A stretch of 32,449 nucleotides of DNA from Actinomycetales bacterium (GTDB lineage: Bacteria; Actinomycetota; Actinomycetes; S36-B12): positions 1 through 32,449 of the forward strand of contig WGLX01000031.1 of assembly GCA_016125355.1 (NCBI GenBank). Direction: 5' to 3'. Every line of letters starts with the position of its first letter. The stretch's first letter is position 1. Of the stretch, positions 24,903-32,048 are shown piece by piece. The notes under the pieces were generated by a model. That model saw only the letters and a list, made by a program, of their open reading frames with translations, made no database searches and was not told where the DNA came from. Position numbers and translations under genes: made by a program.

Positions 24903-26093
24903 ATGGCCTCCCTCGAGAAGCGCACCCGGAAGGACGGCTCGACCGCGTTCCGCGTCGTCTGGCGCGAGAACGGCCAGAAGCAGTCCGAGACGTTCGGCCC
25001 CGGGCGGCAACTCCAGGCGAAGGCCTTCCTGCGCGACGTGGAGGCATCGGGCGAGCGCTGGCCCGTCGGCTGGGTCAAGGGCGTGGGCTATCCCCCGCCT
25101 GACGAGGGCCTGAGTGGCTACACCGTGCGCTCGGCAGCGATCCGCGCGATCGACGTCAACCAGAGGGCTACCGAGGGCAGCAAGGCGGACTACCGCCGCG
25201 AGGTCGATCGCTACCTGCCCGAGGATGATCCGCTGGCGGAGATGGCGGTCGAGAAGGTGACCGTCGATGCGATCCACGACTGGCATATCCGCCTGCAGAA
25301 GCGCGGCGCCAACAGTGGCGGGCCGAGGGCATCGCAGGTGGTGAGCGAGGAGCGCACACTCTCGGCGAAGACGCGGCGTCACGCGCAGAGCCGGCTGTCC
25401 AGCGGGCTCAACCTGATGGTCAAGCTCGGGCACATTCCTCGCAACCCTGCGGTGGGCCTGGGGCCGGGCCGTTCCAAGCGCAAGCGGATCCAGGCGCTGT
25501 CGGTGGACGACTTCAAGGCCTTGCTCACCTACATCCCCGAGTACTACGTGCCGCTCGTGCAGACCCTCGGCCGTACTGGCATGCGCTTCAGCGAGGCGAC
25601 CGCACTGACAGCGCGACGTGTCGAACTCGATCGCGAGCCGCCGCTGATCAACGTCGAGGAGGCGTGGAAGCGCACCGAGCAGTACGGCCGATACGAACGC
25701 GGCGGGCCCAAGAGCCTCGAGGGCAATCGCATCATCCCGATCGACCCCGAACTCGCCGCGCTCCTGCGTCCTCTGGTCGATGGCAAGAAGGGCAACGCGG
25801 AGGTGTTCGTGACGACGTACGACACGGTCGTCCACTACAACAACTTCCACAGTCGCGTGTGGCGGCCAGCTGTCGTCCAGGCCTTCGCCGACGACGCCAT
25901 CCCGTTCGAGGCCACCATCCACGACCTGCGTCACGCACATGCCTCCTGGCTGCTGGCGGAGGGCGTTCCCGTGCTGACCGTTGCCGATCGCCTTGGCCAC
26001 GATCCCGCCGTTCTGCTGAAGGTCTACGCCCACCTGATGGACGCTGCACGCAACGAGCCGGCCCTGGCGATCGCTCGACTGCTCGGTGACTGA
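24903..26093 (+). CDS. int: Tyrosine-type site-specific integrase
   Basis: A 396-aa phage/ICE-type integrase. Residues 1-55 form the arm-binding domain (GSTAFRVVWRENGQKQSETF), 75-185 the SAM-like core-binding domain, and 200-396 the catalytic domain. All catalytic residues are seen: R228 in GRTGMRFSEA, K270, H340 and R343 in HDLRHAHASW, H366 in RLGHDP, and the nucleophile Y375 in VYAHLM. The gene looks intact and lies 130 bp from tRNA-His, pointing away from it. It converges on the excisionase-like gene with ten bases between the stops. Confidence 0.95.
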   Translation: MASLEKRTRKDGSTAFRVVWRENGQKQSETFGPGRQLQAKAFLRDVEASGERWPVGWVKGVGYPPPDEGLSGYTVRSAAIRAIDVNQRATEGSKADYRREVDRYLPEDDPLAEMAVEKVTVDAIHDWHIRLQKRGANSGGPRASQVVSEERTLSAKTRRHAQSRLSSGLNLMVKLGHIPRNPAVGLGPGRSKRKRIQALSVDDFKALLTYIPEYYVPLVQTLGRTGMRFSEATALTARRVELDREPPLINVEEAWKRTEQYGRYERGGPKSLEGNRIIPIDPELAALLRPLVDGKKGNAEVFVTTYDTVVHYNNFHSRVWRPAVVQAFADDAIPFEATIHDLRHAHASWLLAEGVPVLTVADRLGHDPAVLLKVYAHLMDAARNEPALAIARLLGD

Positions 26094-26107
26094 CCGCCGG
26101 CAGTCAC
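26086..26107. terminator. Possible bidirectional terminator between int and the HTH gene
   Basis: GTGACT (26086-26091) and AGTCAC (26102-26107) form a stem overlapping both stop codons of the converging genes, with a GC-rich ten-base loop. There are no T-runs. Confidence 0.3.
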
Positions 26108-26388
26108 GCGACACGTCGGGCGCGCTGCCGTCCCGTCCCGGCGTACGGCTCGGGGGCGCGGGGCGCCACGGCCGATCGGAGCCACCGGTCGATGTCCTCG
26201 AGGGTGAAGCGCAGGACCTTGCGGCTGGGCTTGTAGCCGGGCAGCGGACGGGCACGGTAGGGACCCTCCCCGCGGTAGGCGCGCAGGACGGTCTTGACGG
26301 ACAGGCCCAGGTAGTCCGCGGCCTCCTCGGCCGTGAGGAACCGTGTGGGAACAGCGCGCTCCCCTGGCCGGGCATACGTGGCGTCCAT
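26104..26388 (-). CDS. xis: Excisionase-like helix-turn-helix protein
   Basis: A 94-aa protein with a MerR-like excisionase HTH (HTH_17): RFLTAEEAADYLGLSVKTVLRAY, then the wing PLPGYKPSRKVLRFTLEDIDRWLRS. The C-terminal tail is rich in Arg and Pro. Proteins of this type direct excision or repress the integrase. Its position convergent to int and next to the attachment site supports an excisionase role. It could instead be a simple regulator of the element. Confidence 0.78.
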   Translation of the reverse strand: MDATYARPGERAVPTRFLTAEEAADYLGLSVKTVLRAYRGEGPYRARPLPGYKPSRKVLRFTLEDIDRWLRSAVAPRAPEPYAGTGRQRARRVA

Positions 26389-26482
26389 CGGTCCTCCGCG
26401 TGAGTGCTCTTACCCCTATCAACCGCGTCGGCCCTTCGGTACCTCGCAAACTCTCGGATCCCCTCACGAACGATTCCCACGC

Positions 26483-26512
26483 TTGGCATATCCGTACCTT
26501 TTTTGGTACGGT
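26483..26512 (+). promoter_or_regulatory. Promoter and palindromic operator of the AbiE-type cassette
   Basis: CCGTACC (26492-26498) and GGTACGG (26505-26511) are perfect inverted repeats around six T residues. TTGGCA (26483-26488) and TACGGT (26507-26512), 18 bases apart, could be a -35/-10 pair overlapping the palindrome. AbiEi antitoxins are known to repress their own operon through inverted repeats at the promoter, so this is a strong operator candidate. A GGAGG (26522-26526) precedes the ATG at 26531. Confidence 0.6.
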
Positions 26513-26530
26513 TTTGCCACCGGAGGCGTC

Positions 26531-27067
26531 ATGACCTATCGCGAGACACTGCGCTGGCTGGCCTTCGACCATCACGGCATCGTCACCACCGGCCAGGCGG
26601 CCGCGGCGGGCGTCCCGGCGGTCGAGGTGCGCAAGCTCGCCGCACGAGGTGCCCTGACCCGGGTGGGACATGGCGTCTACCGGATGGATGAGGCGCCCAC
26701 CACTTCATTGACGCCCTTTGCGCAGGCTCTGGCGCTCGTCGGTCCTGGGGCTCGCCTGGTCGATGAGTCCGTCCTCGCCGTGCACGACCTGGCGCTGGTG
26801 AACCCGCGAACGATCAAGGTCGGCACCGACCGTCGGATCCGCGAGAAGTTGCCGGCCAGCATCGAGATCGTCCCGATGGCGGGCGGTGACGTGGAGTACG
26901 TGGACGGGCTGCCCACGATGCCCCTGGGCGAGGCGCTCGTGGCCTGCCGGGGGCGCGTCATGCGCGACCGCCTGGTCGAGGCGACTCGTGTCGCCGTGGC
27001 CCGCGACCTGCTCGACGACAACGACGCCACGGACGTGCTGGAGCGGCTCGCGCTGGTGAGCGCATGA
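26531..27067 (+). CDS. AbiEi-type antitoxin / transcriptional regulator
   Basis: A 178-aa protein with the N-terminal winged-helix of AbiEi antitoxins (GIVTTGQAAAAGVPAVEVRKLAARGALTRVG split over residues 16-47, then HGVYRM), followed by the antitoxin core (GARLVDESVLAVHDLA, EIVPMAGGDVEYVDGLPTMPLGEALVACR). In type IV toxin-antitoxin systems this protein neutralises the AbiEii toxin without binding it and represses the operon. The ATG at 26531 follows GGAGG. It overlaps the toxin gene by four bases (ATGA). Confidence 0.85.
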   Translation: MTYRETLRWLAFDHHGIVTTGQAAAAGVPAVEVRKLAARGALTRVGHGVYRMDEAPTTSLTPFAQALALVGPGARLVDESVLAVHDLALVNPRTIKVGTDRRIREKLPASIEIVPMAGGDVEYVDGLPTMPLGEALVACRGRVMRDRLVEATRVAVARDLLDDNDATDVLERLALVSA

Positions 27068-27909
27068 GCGCGGCTGTCTCGGATCCGGGCAGCCTGGCGA
27101 CACTCGAGCGACGCATGGGCTCATACGCGGATGCGATGCAGCAGCAGGCTGGTCGCGTTCGCGTGACGATCGGTCAGGTCGTTGTCGCGCAGCTTCTGCC
27201 TGGCGCGCTGGTCACGGGCGGATCGGGAATGAAGATCCGTCTGGGCTTGGGCTTCTCCCGAGACTCCACAGGCCTCGACGTCGCGTGTCGCGACGCCCAG
27301 GACGTCCTCGCTGATGCTCTTCGTGCCGCCCTCGCCGCTGGGTGGGGGCCGTTCACCGGCCAGCTTCTCGCCAAAGCACCGCGACCACGAGACGGCGTCC
27401 CCTCGTCGTATGTGATGCAGCCGTACGCGGTGAAGCTCGCTGCCTACGGTCGCCCGTTCAGCACGGTGGTGCTCGAGGTCGGCTATGACGAGCTCGGCGC
27501 CACCAGCGACGGGTCCGGCGAGTTCCTGCTCCCCGACCAGATCGTGGACCTGTTCGCGGCGCTCGGTCTTCCTCGACCGCAACCGGTGCCGATCCTGGCG
27601 GTGCATCACCAGATCGCGCAGAAGATCCACGCCTGTACCGAGCCCGGCAGCGAGCGGGCGCACGACCTCGTCGATCTGCAGTTGCTGTGGTCAACGAATG
27701 AGGCGGGCGTCGAACTGGTCTCGGTGACCACGGAGCGACTGTTCGACTTCCGCCGCGCACACGCCTTCCCCGGCCGCTGCACAGTGGGCCCGGACTGGCC
27801 CACGGCCTATGCCGAGGCAGCCACCGACCTCGACGTCATCCCCGATGTGGCGGCGGCAGCGGCCTGGCTCAACGCCCGGCTTGCCGACCTGGCGCGTCGA
27901 GCGCGCTAA
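27064..27909 (+). CDS. AbiEii/AbiGii-type nucleotidyltransferase toxin
   Basis: A 281-aa protein of the AbiEii nucleotidyltransferase toxin family; members modify RNA with nucleotides and cause growth arrest or phage abortive infection. Visible: VTGGSGMKIRLG (GGS at 52-54), FSRDSTGLDVAC (metal-binding region, D67 and D72), AVHHQIAQKIHA with the conserved Lys, and ERAHDLVDLQLL. The first Asp of the usual D-x-D appears to be Gly70, so activity needs testing. It is coupled to the AbiEi-like gene. Forty-six bases separate it from the next cassette. Confidence 0.83.
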   Translation: MSAAVSDPGSLATLERRMGSYADAMQQQAGRVRVTIGQVVVAQLLPGALVTGGSGMKIRLGLGFSRDSTGLDVACRDAQDVLADALRAALAAGWGPFTGQLLAKAPRPRDGVPSSYVMQPYAVKLAAYGRPFSTVVLEVGYDELGATSDGSGEFLLPDQIVDLFAALGLPRPQPVPILAVHHQIAQKIHACTEPGSERAHDLVDLQLLWSTNEAGVELVSVTTERLFDFRRAHAFPGRCTVGPDWPTAYAEAATDLDVIPDVAAAAAWLNARLADLARRAR

Positions 27910-27923
27910 GCCGGCACCGTAGA

Positions 27924-27965
27924 CACTACGCATAATCCGGTGATATCTTCGCTTTATGCGTAGTG
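27924..27965. promoter_or_regulatory. 12-bp inverted repeat covering promoter and start codon of the nucleotidyltransferase gene
   Basis: CACTACGCATAA (27924-27935) and TTATGCGTAGTG (27954-27965) are perfect inverted repeats with an 18-base spacer. The spacer holds an extended -10 TGATATCTT (27941-27949), which would start transcription near 27955-27956. The ATG of the next gene is 27956-27958, inside the right arm, and no ribosome binding site precedes it. This points to a leaderless mRNA and to autorepression by the winged-helix domain of the encoded protein. Confidence 0.7.
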
Positions 27966-28558
27966 ATGCTCCCCCGCTGCTCCCGATCCTGCGGTCGCGC
28001 ACGCAAGGCGAGGTCCTCGCCGCCCTGCTGATCGACCCGGCGCGTGAATGGACCATCACCGAACTGGCGGCGCGACTCCACCTGCCGTTGACCACGGCCC
28101 AGTCCGAGATCGCTCGGCTGGAGACCGGTGGCCTGGTCCACTCCCGCAAGGTCGGTCGCTCCCGACTCGTGCAGCCGGACCTCAGCAACCCCGTCGTCAC
28201 CCCTCTGACGCAGATCATCATGCTGACCTTCGGCCCGAAGGTCGTCGTTCAGGACGAGTTCGCCGGCCTCGGGGCCGACCATGTGCTCATTTTCGGATCA
28301 TGGGCTGCCCGCCTCAGTGGGGAAGCAGGTCCCCCGCCCGGAGACATCGACGTCCTCGCGGTAGCGGACGACCTGTCCCGCGAGGACCTGTACGCCGCAG
28401 CAGAGCGCGCCGAGGCCCGACTCGGGCGACCCGTGAATCCGGTGCTGCGCAGCACACAGGCATGGGCAGACCCGGCCACGGATCCATTGCTCGACGAGAT
28501 CGTGCGGCGCCCCGTGGTCCACGTCCTCCCGACTGAGGTCACGGCGGTGGCGTCATGA
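27956..28558 (+). CDS. Winged-helix plus minimal nucleotidyltransferase protein (MNT-type)
   Basis: A 200-aa two-domain protein. Residues 10-75 form an ArsR/MarR-like winged helix (REWTITELAARLHLPLTTAQ, ETGGLVHSRKVGRSRL). Residues 95-200 form a minimal nucleotidyltransferase: HVLIFGSWAARLSGE with the GS at 114-115, then PPGDIDVLAV with D130 and D132. In HEPN-MNT pairs such a protein is the antitoxin that inactivates the HEPN RNase by nucleotide transfer. Here the added DNA-binding domain suggests it also represses its promoter. The start codon lies in a palindrome. It overlaps the HEPN-like gene by four bases. Confidence 0.8.
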   Translation: MRSDAPPLLPILRSRTQGEVLAALLIDPAREWTITELAARLHLPLTTAQSEIARLETGGLVHSRKVGRSRLVQPDLSNPVVTPLTQIIMLTFGPKVVVQDEFAGLGADHVLIFGSWAARLSGEAGPPPGDIDVLAVADDLSREDLYAAAERAEARLGRPVNPVLRSTQAWADPATDPLLDEIVRRPVVHVLPTEVTAVAS

Positions 28559-29016
28559 CGTGGCAACGAGGTCGCGACCAGATCCAGGCGCTGGTCCGCG
28601 GCGGCTCGCTCGAGCACGTCAGCGGCGCCGCGGCCGATGGAACTGCGCTGCTGGCATCGGCCGCGAACCTCCTCGCTTCGGCAGCACGCGAACTGGACGA
28701 GAACCCCGAGGCGGCTTACGTGCTGGCATACGACGCCGCCCGCAAGTCGTGCGCGGCGCTGCTCGCCCAGCAGGGCCTGCGCACGATGTCCAGCGGTCAC
28801 CACGTCACCACCGAGCAGGTCGTCCGCACGCAGTTCGGTGGGCCATTCGACGCGTTCTCGTCTCTGCGTCGGCGACGATCGGAGATCGAGTACCCCCGCC
28901 TGCCGGGAGACGAGGTCGGCCACGACGAGGCCGAGCAGGCACTCAACCGCGCGACCGCTATCCACGAGGCCGCCAGCCAGCTTCTGCCGAACCTGTCGCT
29001 GTTCCGAGCTGAGTAG
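28555..29016 (+). CDS. HEPN-like partner protein of the nucleotidyltransferase
   Basis: A 153-aa all-helical protein resembling HEPN domains found beside MNT proteins: helix LLASAARELDENPEAAYVLA, then YDAARKSCAALLAQQGLR, and the Arg-rich LRRRRSEIEYP at 104-114. Canonical toxic HEPN RNases have Rx4-6H. Here the Arg cluster is kept, but Glu and Tyr stand where the His is expected. It is therefore either a divergent RNase, a target-binding HEPN, or inactive. Coupled by ATGA overlap to the upstream protein, it is probably its binding partner. It ends 15 bases from the relaxase 3' end on the other strand. Confidence 0.7.
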   Translation: MTWQRGRDQIQALVRGGSLEHVSGAAADGTALLASAANLLASAARELDENPEAAYVLAYDAARKSCAALLAQQGLRTMSSGHHVTTEQVVRTQFGGPFDAFSSLRRRRSEIEYPRLPGDEVGHDEAEQALNRATAIHEAASQLLPNLSLFRAE

Positions 29017-29031
29017 CGCGGCGTAACAGAG

Positions 29032-29391
29032 TCACCCTGCGATCCCGAACCCGGGCCGCGGTCCCGTGGGGCCGTGGTGGACCGGCTGCACCGCGAAGGT
29101 CGCGGAGTCGACGCGGGTCGGTCGTCCGGCGAGGTGGGCGCCGGCGCGTTCGATGACCTCGTCGTCGAGTTGCTGTTCGGGCCACTTCATGGCGCGGGCG
29201 AGTTCGCTGGGATTGAGCCAGTCGCGGGCGTCGGCGACGAGGATCATGCGCTCCCGTGCCCGCGTGGCGGTGACATACAGGCTGCGACCGTCCTTGCGCG
29301 GGTCGATGGACGCGATGTGGATCTCGCTCGTCTGGCCCTGGACCTTGTGTGTGGTGCCGGCGTACCCGTAGCTCACGTGCGCGATCAACAC
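29032..29391 (-). pseudogene. C-terminal part of the relaxase-helicase, out of frame with the main part
   Basis: About 119 residues that complete a UvrD/RecD-like helicase C-terminus: HVSYGYAGTTHKVQGQT is the conserved late helicase motif and YVTATRARERMILV the final one. It reads in a different frame from the larger upstream part. Extending it upstream gives QRTLTPSVLIAHVSYGYAGT, which would follow directly on the ADGP of the main part if one C were restored in the CCC run at 29412-29414. It is therefore not a separate gene but the 3' end of a frameshifted relaxase. Confidence 0.85.
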
Positions 29392-29399
29392 GCTGGGTG

Positions 29400-32048
29400 T
29401 CAGTGTGCGCTGGGTCCGTCCGCGCCGGCCACACGAATGCGGTCCCGGCCCGCCTCGAGCACGGTCAGGCGCTCACCGCGGACCAGTGCCTGCCGTCCGC
29501 GGGTTCCCGAAGCGGGGCGCGAGATGCGCAGGACGGTTCCGGTGCCCAGTCGCATGTCGCCGGTGACGTGCCGGTAGGTCCGCACGGTTGACGGGTCGAC
29601 CTGACCGGTATCGATGAGTCGGTTGTGAATGCGGTCGTTGAGGTCGTCGACCTCTGCGTTGGTGACCGCGTCGCACGTGACCTGGTCCGCACCGTGGGTG
29701 GCGATGCCGTCGGCAACCATGCGAGCGAGCAACTCGAGCTTGTGCTCGCGGTTGCGCGCCACGATCAGCGAGCCGGTGTCGCCCAGACGAGCCCATGCCG
29801 CGGCCACGTCACCGGAGTGCAGGGCTTCCGCGATCACCTGGCCATCGTCGGTGCGCTGGCGCATGTTGGTCGTCAGCTGCACCACATGATCGGGATGGAC
29901 CCGGCACAGCACGGTGAACGCATCCCCGGCGGCGACGGCACCCAGCTGTGCGGCGTCGCCCTGCAGGACCAGTCGCTTGTCGTTGCCGCGGCACCAGGCC
30001 GCGATCTGCTGAACGGACACCACGTCCGCCATCGAGGCTTCGTCGATCACGACGACGGACACGTTCGGACCGTGACCCGCTTCGATCGATTTGCGAAGCG
30101 CAGTGAGGTTCATCCACGGCGCACCGGACTCGTGACCGGCCTTGGCCGCAGCGATGGTCGCGGTTGAAGCGACGAGCATGCGGCGACGGTCCGCCTCCAG
30201 CGCCATGCGTGCGGCCTGCAGCACGGTGGTCTTGCCTGAGCCGGCGACTCCGGCGATGAGGGTGATCGGGTTCGTGCCGCGGCTGATGGCCAACACGGCG
30301 TCGCATTGCTCGTCGGTCAGGTACCAGCCGATCGATGTCGCCTCCGCCGCCAGTCCCGCCCAGGTCGCCCAGGGCAGGCGTTCGGGCATCATCTCGACTG
30401 GTTGCCGGCCGACCTTGTCGATCAGCCACTGTTCGGCGTCGAGGGCGGCCCCGGACACCCAGACCTGGCCGCCGGTGCGCATGCCCGTGTCGTGTGACTC
30501 GTCGCCGCGGACGAAGCCCCGCTCGAGCACCAGCCGGGTGATCCGCAGCCGCTCGGCGTCGGCCATCCGCGCCGGACCCAGGTGACGCCGTCCCATTCGA
30601 CCGGCTGCGGGCCTCCCGACCCCAACCCGGCGCGCTCGGTCGACAGGTCGATGGTTCAGGAATCGCGCCCGCGCCTGGACCTCGGCGGCCAGCTGCCCCC
30701 AGGTGGGCTGGTCGTGCGTCTTGGCACCTGTCGGGGCGGCTTTCGCCGCTCGGTCGCGTCGCGACCGTGCCCGAGCGGTCATCGCCTGACCGTCATCGAT
30801 GGACCTTAGTTTCTCCGTAACGGCCTGCCTGCCGCGAGAGAAGGCCAGCAGGGTGTCGGGCCGGAACCCGCCGAGCTGCCACTGCCACGACTGCGGGTCG
30901 AACCACGCGTCAGTGACCACTCCCCGGGCCGTGGCCTCCTCGATGAGGAACTCCTGTCCCCAGGCCGCGAAGCGGGGAGCGTTGATGTGTAGCTCGCGAC
31001 CACCGTCGGCCATCGTCCGCACGATCCCGTCCCGCCCGACCAGCACGTTGGGCAGGGTGCAGTGCACGTGCAGGTGCGGGTCGCCAGCCCGTGAGGAGAT
31101 CTCCGCGGCGATGAACCCGGCCCAACCGTCGGCGGGCATGTTCCGCACGTCGAACCCGTCGCCGCGGTGGCCGGTCGAGCAGAACCCCGCCTCCGCCATC
31201 AGCCGCTCCAGTGCCCGAGTGGCGGCTGCCTCCATCGCGTCCAGCCACTGCCCCTGGTTCGCGGGGTCACCGCTGAGGGCGAACAGGCTGATCGACTTCG
31301 GCACAGTCAGCGTGAGCTCGTAGCCGGCGTTGCCGACCGGCACGTGTGTCGACGAAGCCGCACCGGCCGCTCTCCACAACCGCTCACCGATCTCGACGTC
31401 ACTGGACGCATCCGCCAGGAGCCCGTCGAGGTCCAACTGGTCGACGGCGTCTTTGCGCCGGCCGCGACCGGTCTCCACCGGCCGGGCCGCCAACGCGCGT
31501 GCCCATCCCCCCAGCGCACCCTGCAGGTCGTCGGCGGCAACCCCGACCCCGGCGCGAACTGTCGTCCGCAGCACCCCATCGGCCGTCAGGAACGACACGG
31601 ACCGGTCCCGCCCCGCGGCACGCTCCAGCGCCCGCCACCATGCCGATCCGTCGCGCGAGCTGAACAGCACCTCCGGTTCGACGCCGGCAGCAGCGACGGC
31701 CCGGCTCACCACGTCGTAGACGGGAGCGGCCGGCACCCGGGCAAGCCGTGAGCGTTGGGTCTTCACTCCGTTCGTCAGGTACTGGCCGGAGAAGGCCAGG
31801 TCGATGTGCAGGAAGTCCGACGGCTCGGTCACGAGTTCGCCGGGCCGGAAGCCGATCAGCTCGGCCGTCGCTCCCCTACCCACGAACCGGACGCGCCGCA
31901 CCTGGTCATCGCCATCGCAGGTGCCGGTTCCGACTCGGTAGGCGACCTGCAAGCTGCTCACGCCCACCTGCCCCGTCACCCGGTACCAGAGCTGGCCCGT
32001 GCCCGCAGCCGTGTGAGCGATGGTCGTGACCTTCGCATGCGTGCTCAT
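29400..32048 (-). CDS. MobF-type (TraI/TrwC-like) relaxase-helicase, frameshifted
   Basis: The conjugative relaxase that nicks at oriT and unwinds the transferred strand. From ATG 32048 it reads 882 codons before a premature stop; with the 3' fragment it would be about 1005 aa. The relaxase domain shows GYELTLTVPKSISLFAL (242-258) and the metal-binding HUH triad HLHVH (325-329); candidate nicking tyrosines are Y22 and Y37. The helicase part has Walker A AGVAGSGKTT and Walker B VVVIDEASM. About 30 codons (30567-30656) look out of frame (see findings). The start is uncertain because the frame is open to 32234 and the ribosome binding site is weak. Confidence 0.85.
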   Translation of the reverse strand: MSTHAKVTTIAHTAAGTGQLWYRVTGQVGVSSLQVAYRVGTGTCDGDDQVRRVRFVGRGATAELIGFRPGELVTEPSDFLHIDLAFSGQYLTNGVKTQRSRLARVPAAPVYDVVSRAVAAAGVEPEVLFSSRDGSAWWRALERAAGRDRSVSFLTADGVLRTTVRAGVGVAADDLQGALGGWARALAARPVETGRGRRKDAVDQLDLDGLLADASSDVEIGERLWRAAGAASSTHVPVGNAGYELTLTVPKSISLFALSGDPANQGQWLDAMEAAATRALERLMAEAGFCSTGHRGDGFDVRNMPADGWAGFIAAEISSRAGDPHLHVHCTLPNVLVGRDGIVRTMADGGRELHINAPRFAAWGQEFLIEEATARGVVTDAWFDPQSWQWQLGGFRPDTLLAFSRGRQAVTEKLRSIDDGQAMTARARSRRDRAAKAAPTGAKTHDQPTWGQLAAEVQARARFLNHRPVDRARRVGVGRPAAGRMGRRHLGPARMADAERLRITRLVLERGFVRGDESHDTGMRTGGQVWVSGAALDAEQWLIDKVGRQPVEMMPERLPWATWAGLAAEATSIGWYLTDEQCDAVLAISRGTNPITLIAGVAGSGKTTVLQAARMALEADRRRMLVASTATIAAAKAGHESGAPWMNLTALRKSIEAGHGPNVSVVVIDEASMADVVSVQQIAAWCRGNDKRLVLQGDAAQLGAVAAGDAFTVLCRVHPDHVVQLTTNMRQRTDDGQVIAEALHSGDVAAAWARLGDTGSLIVARNREHKLELLARMVADGIATHGADQVTCDAVTNAEVDDLNDRIHNRLIDTGQVDPSTVRTYRHVTGDMRLGTGTVLRISRPASGTRGRQALVRGERLTVLEAGRDRIRVAGADGPSAH

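Noticed and set aside
24007-25113. A 368-codon plus-strand frame running through orn, tRNA-His and the start of int
   Set aside because: It reads straight through a complete tRNA gene and two real genes in other frames.
24765-26489. A 574-codon minus-strand frame opposite the integrase
   Set aside because: The integrase has all six catalytic residues; this frame is its low-information complement and also overlaps the excisionase-like gene.
29392-29420. Programmed -1 frameshifting to make the full relaxase
   Set aside because: There is no X-XXY-YYZ slippery site or downstream structure at the junction. A one-base contraction of a C run is a simpler explanation.
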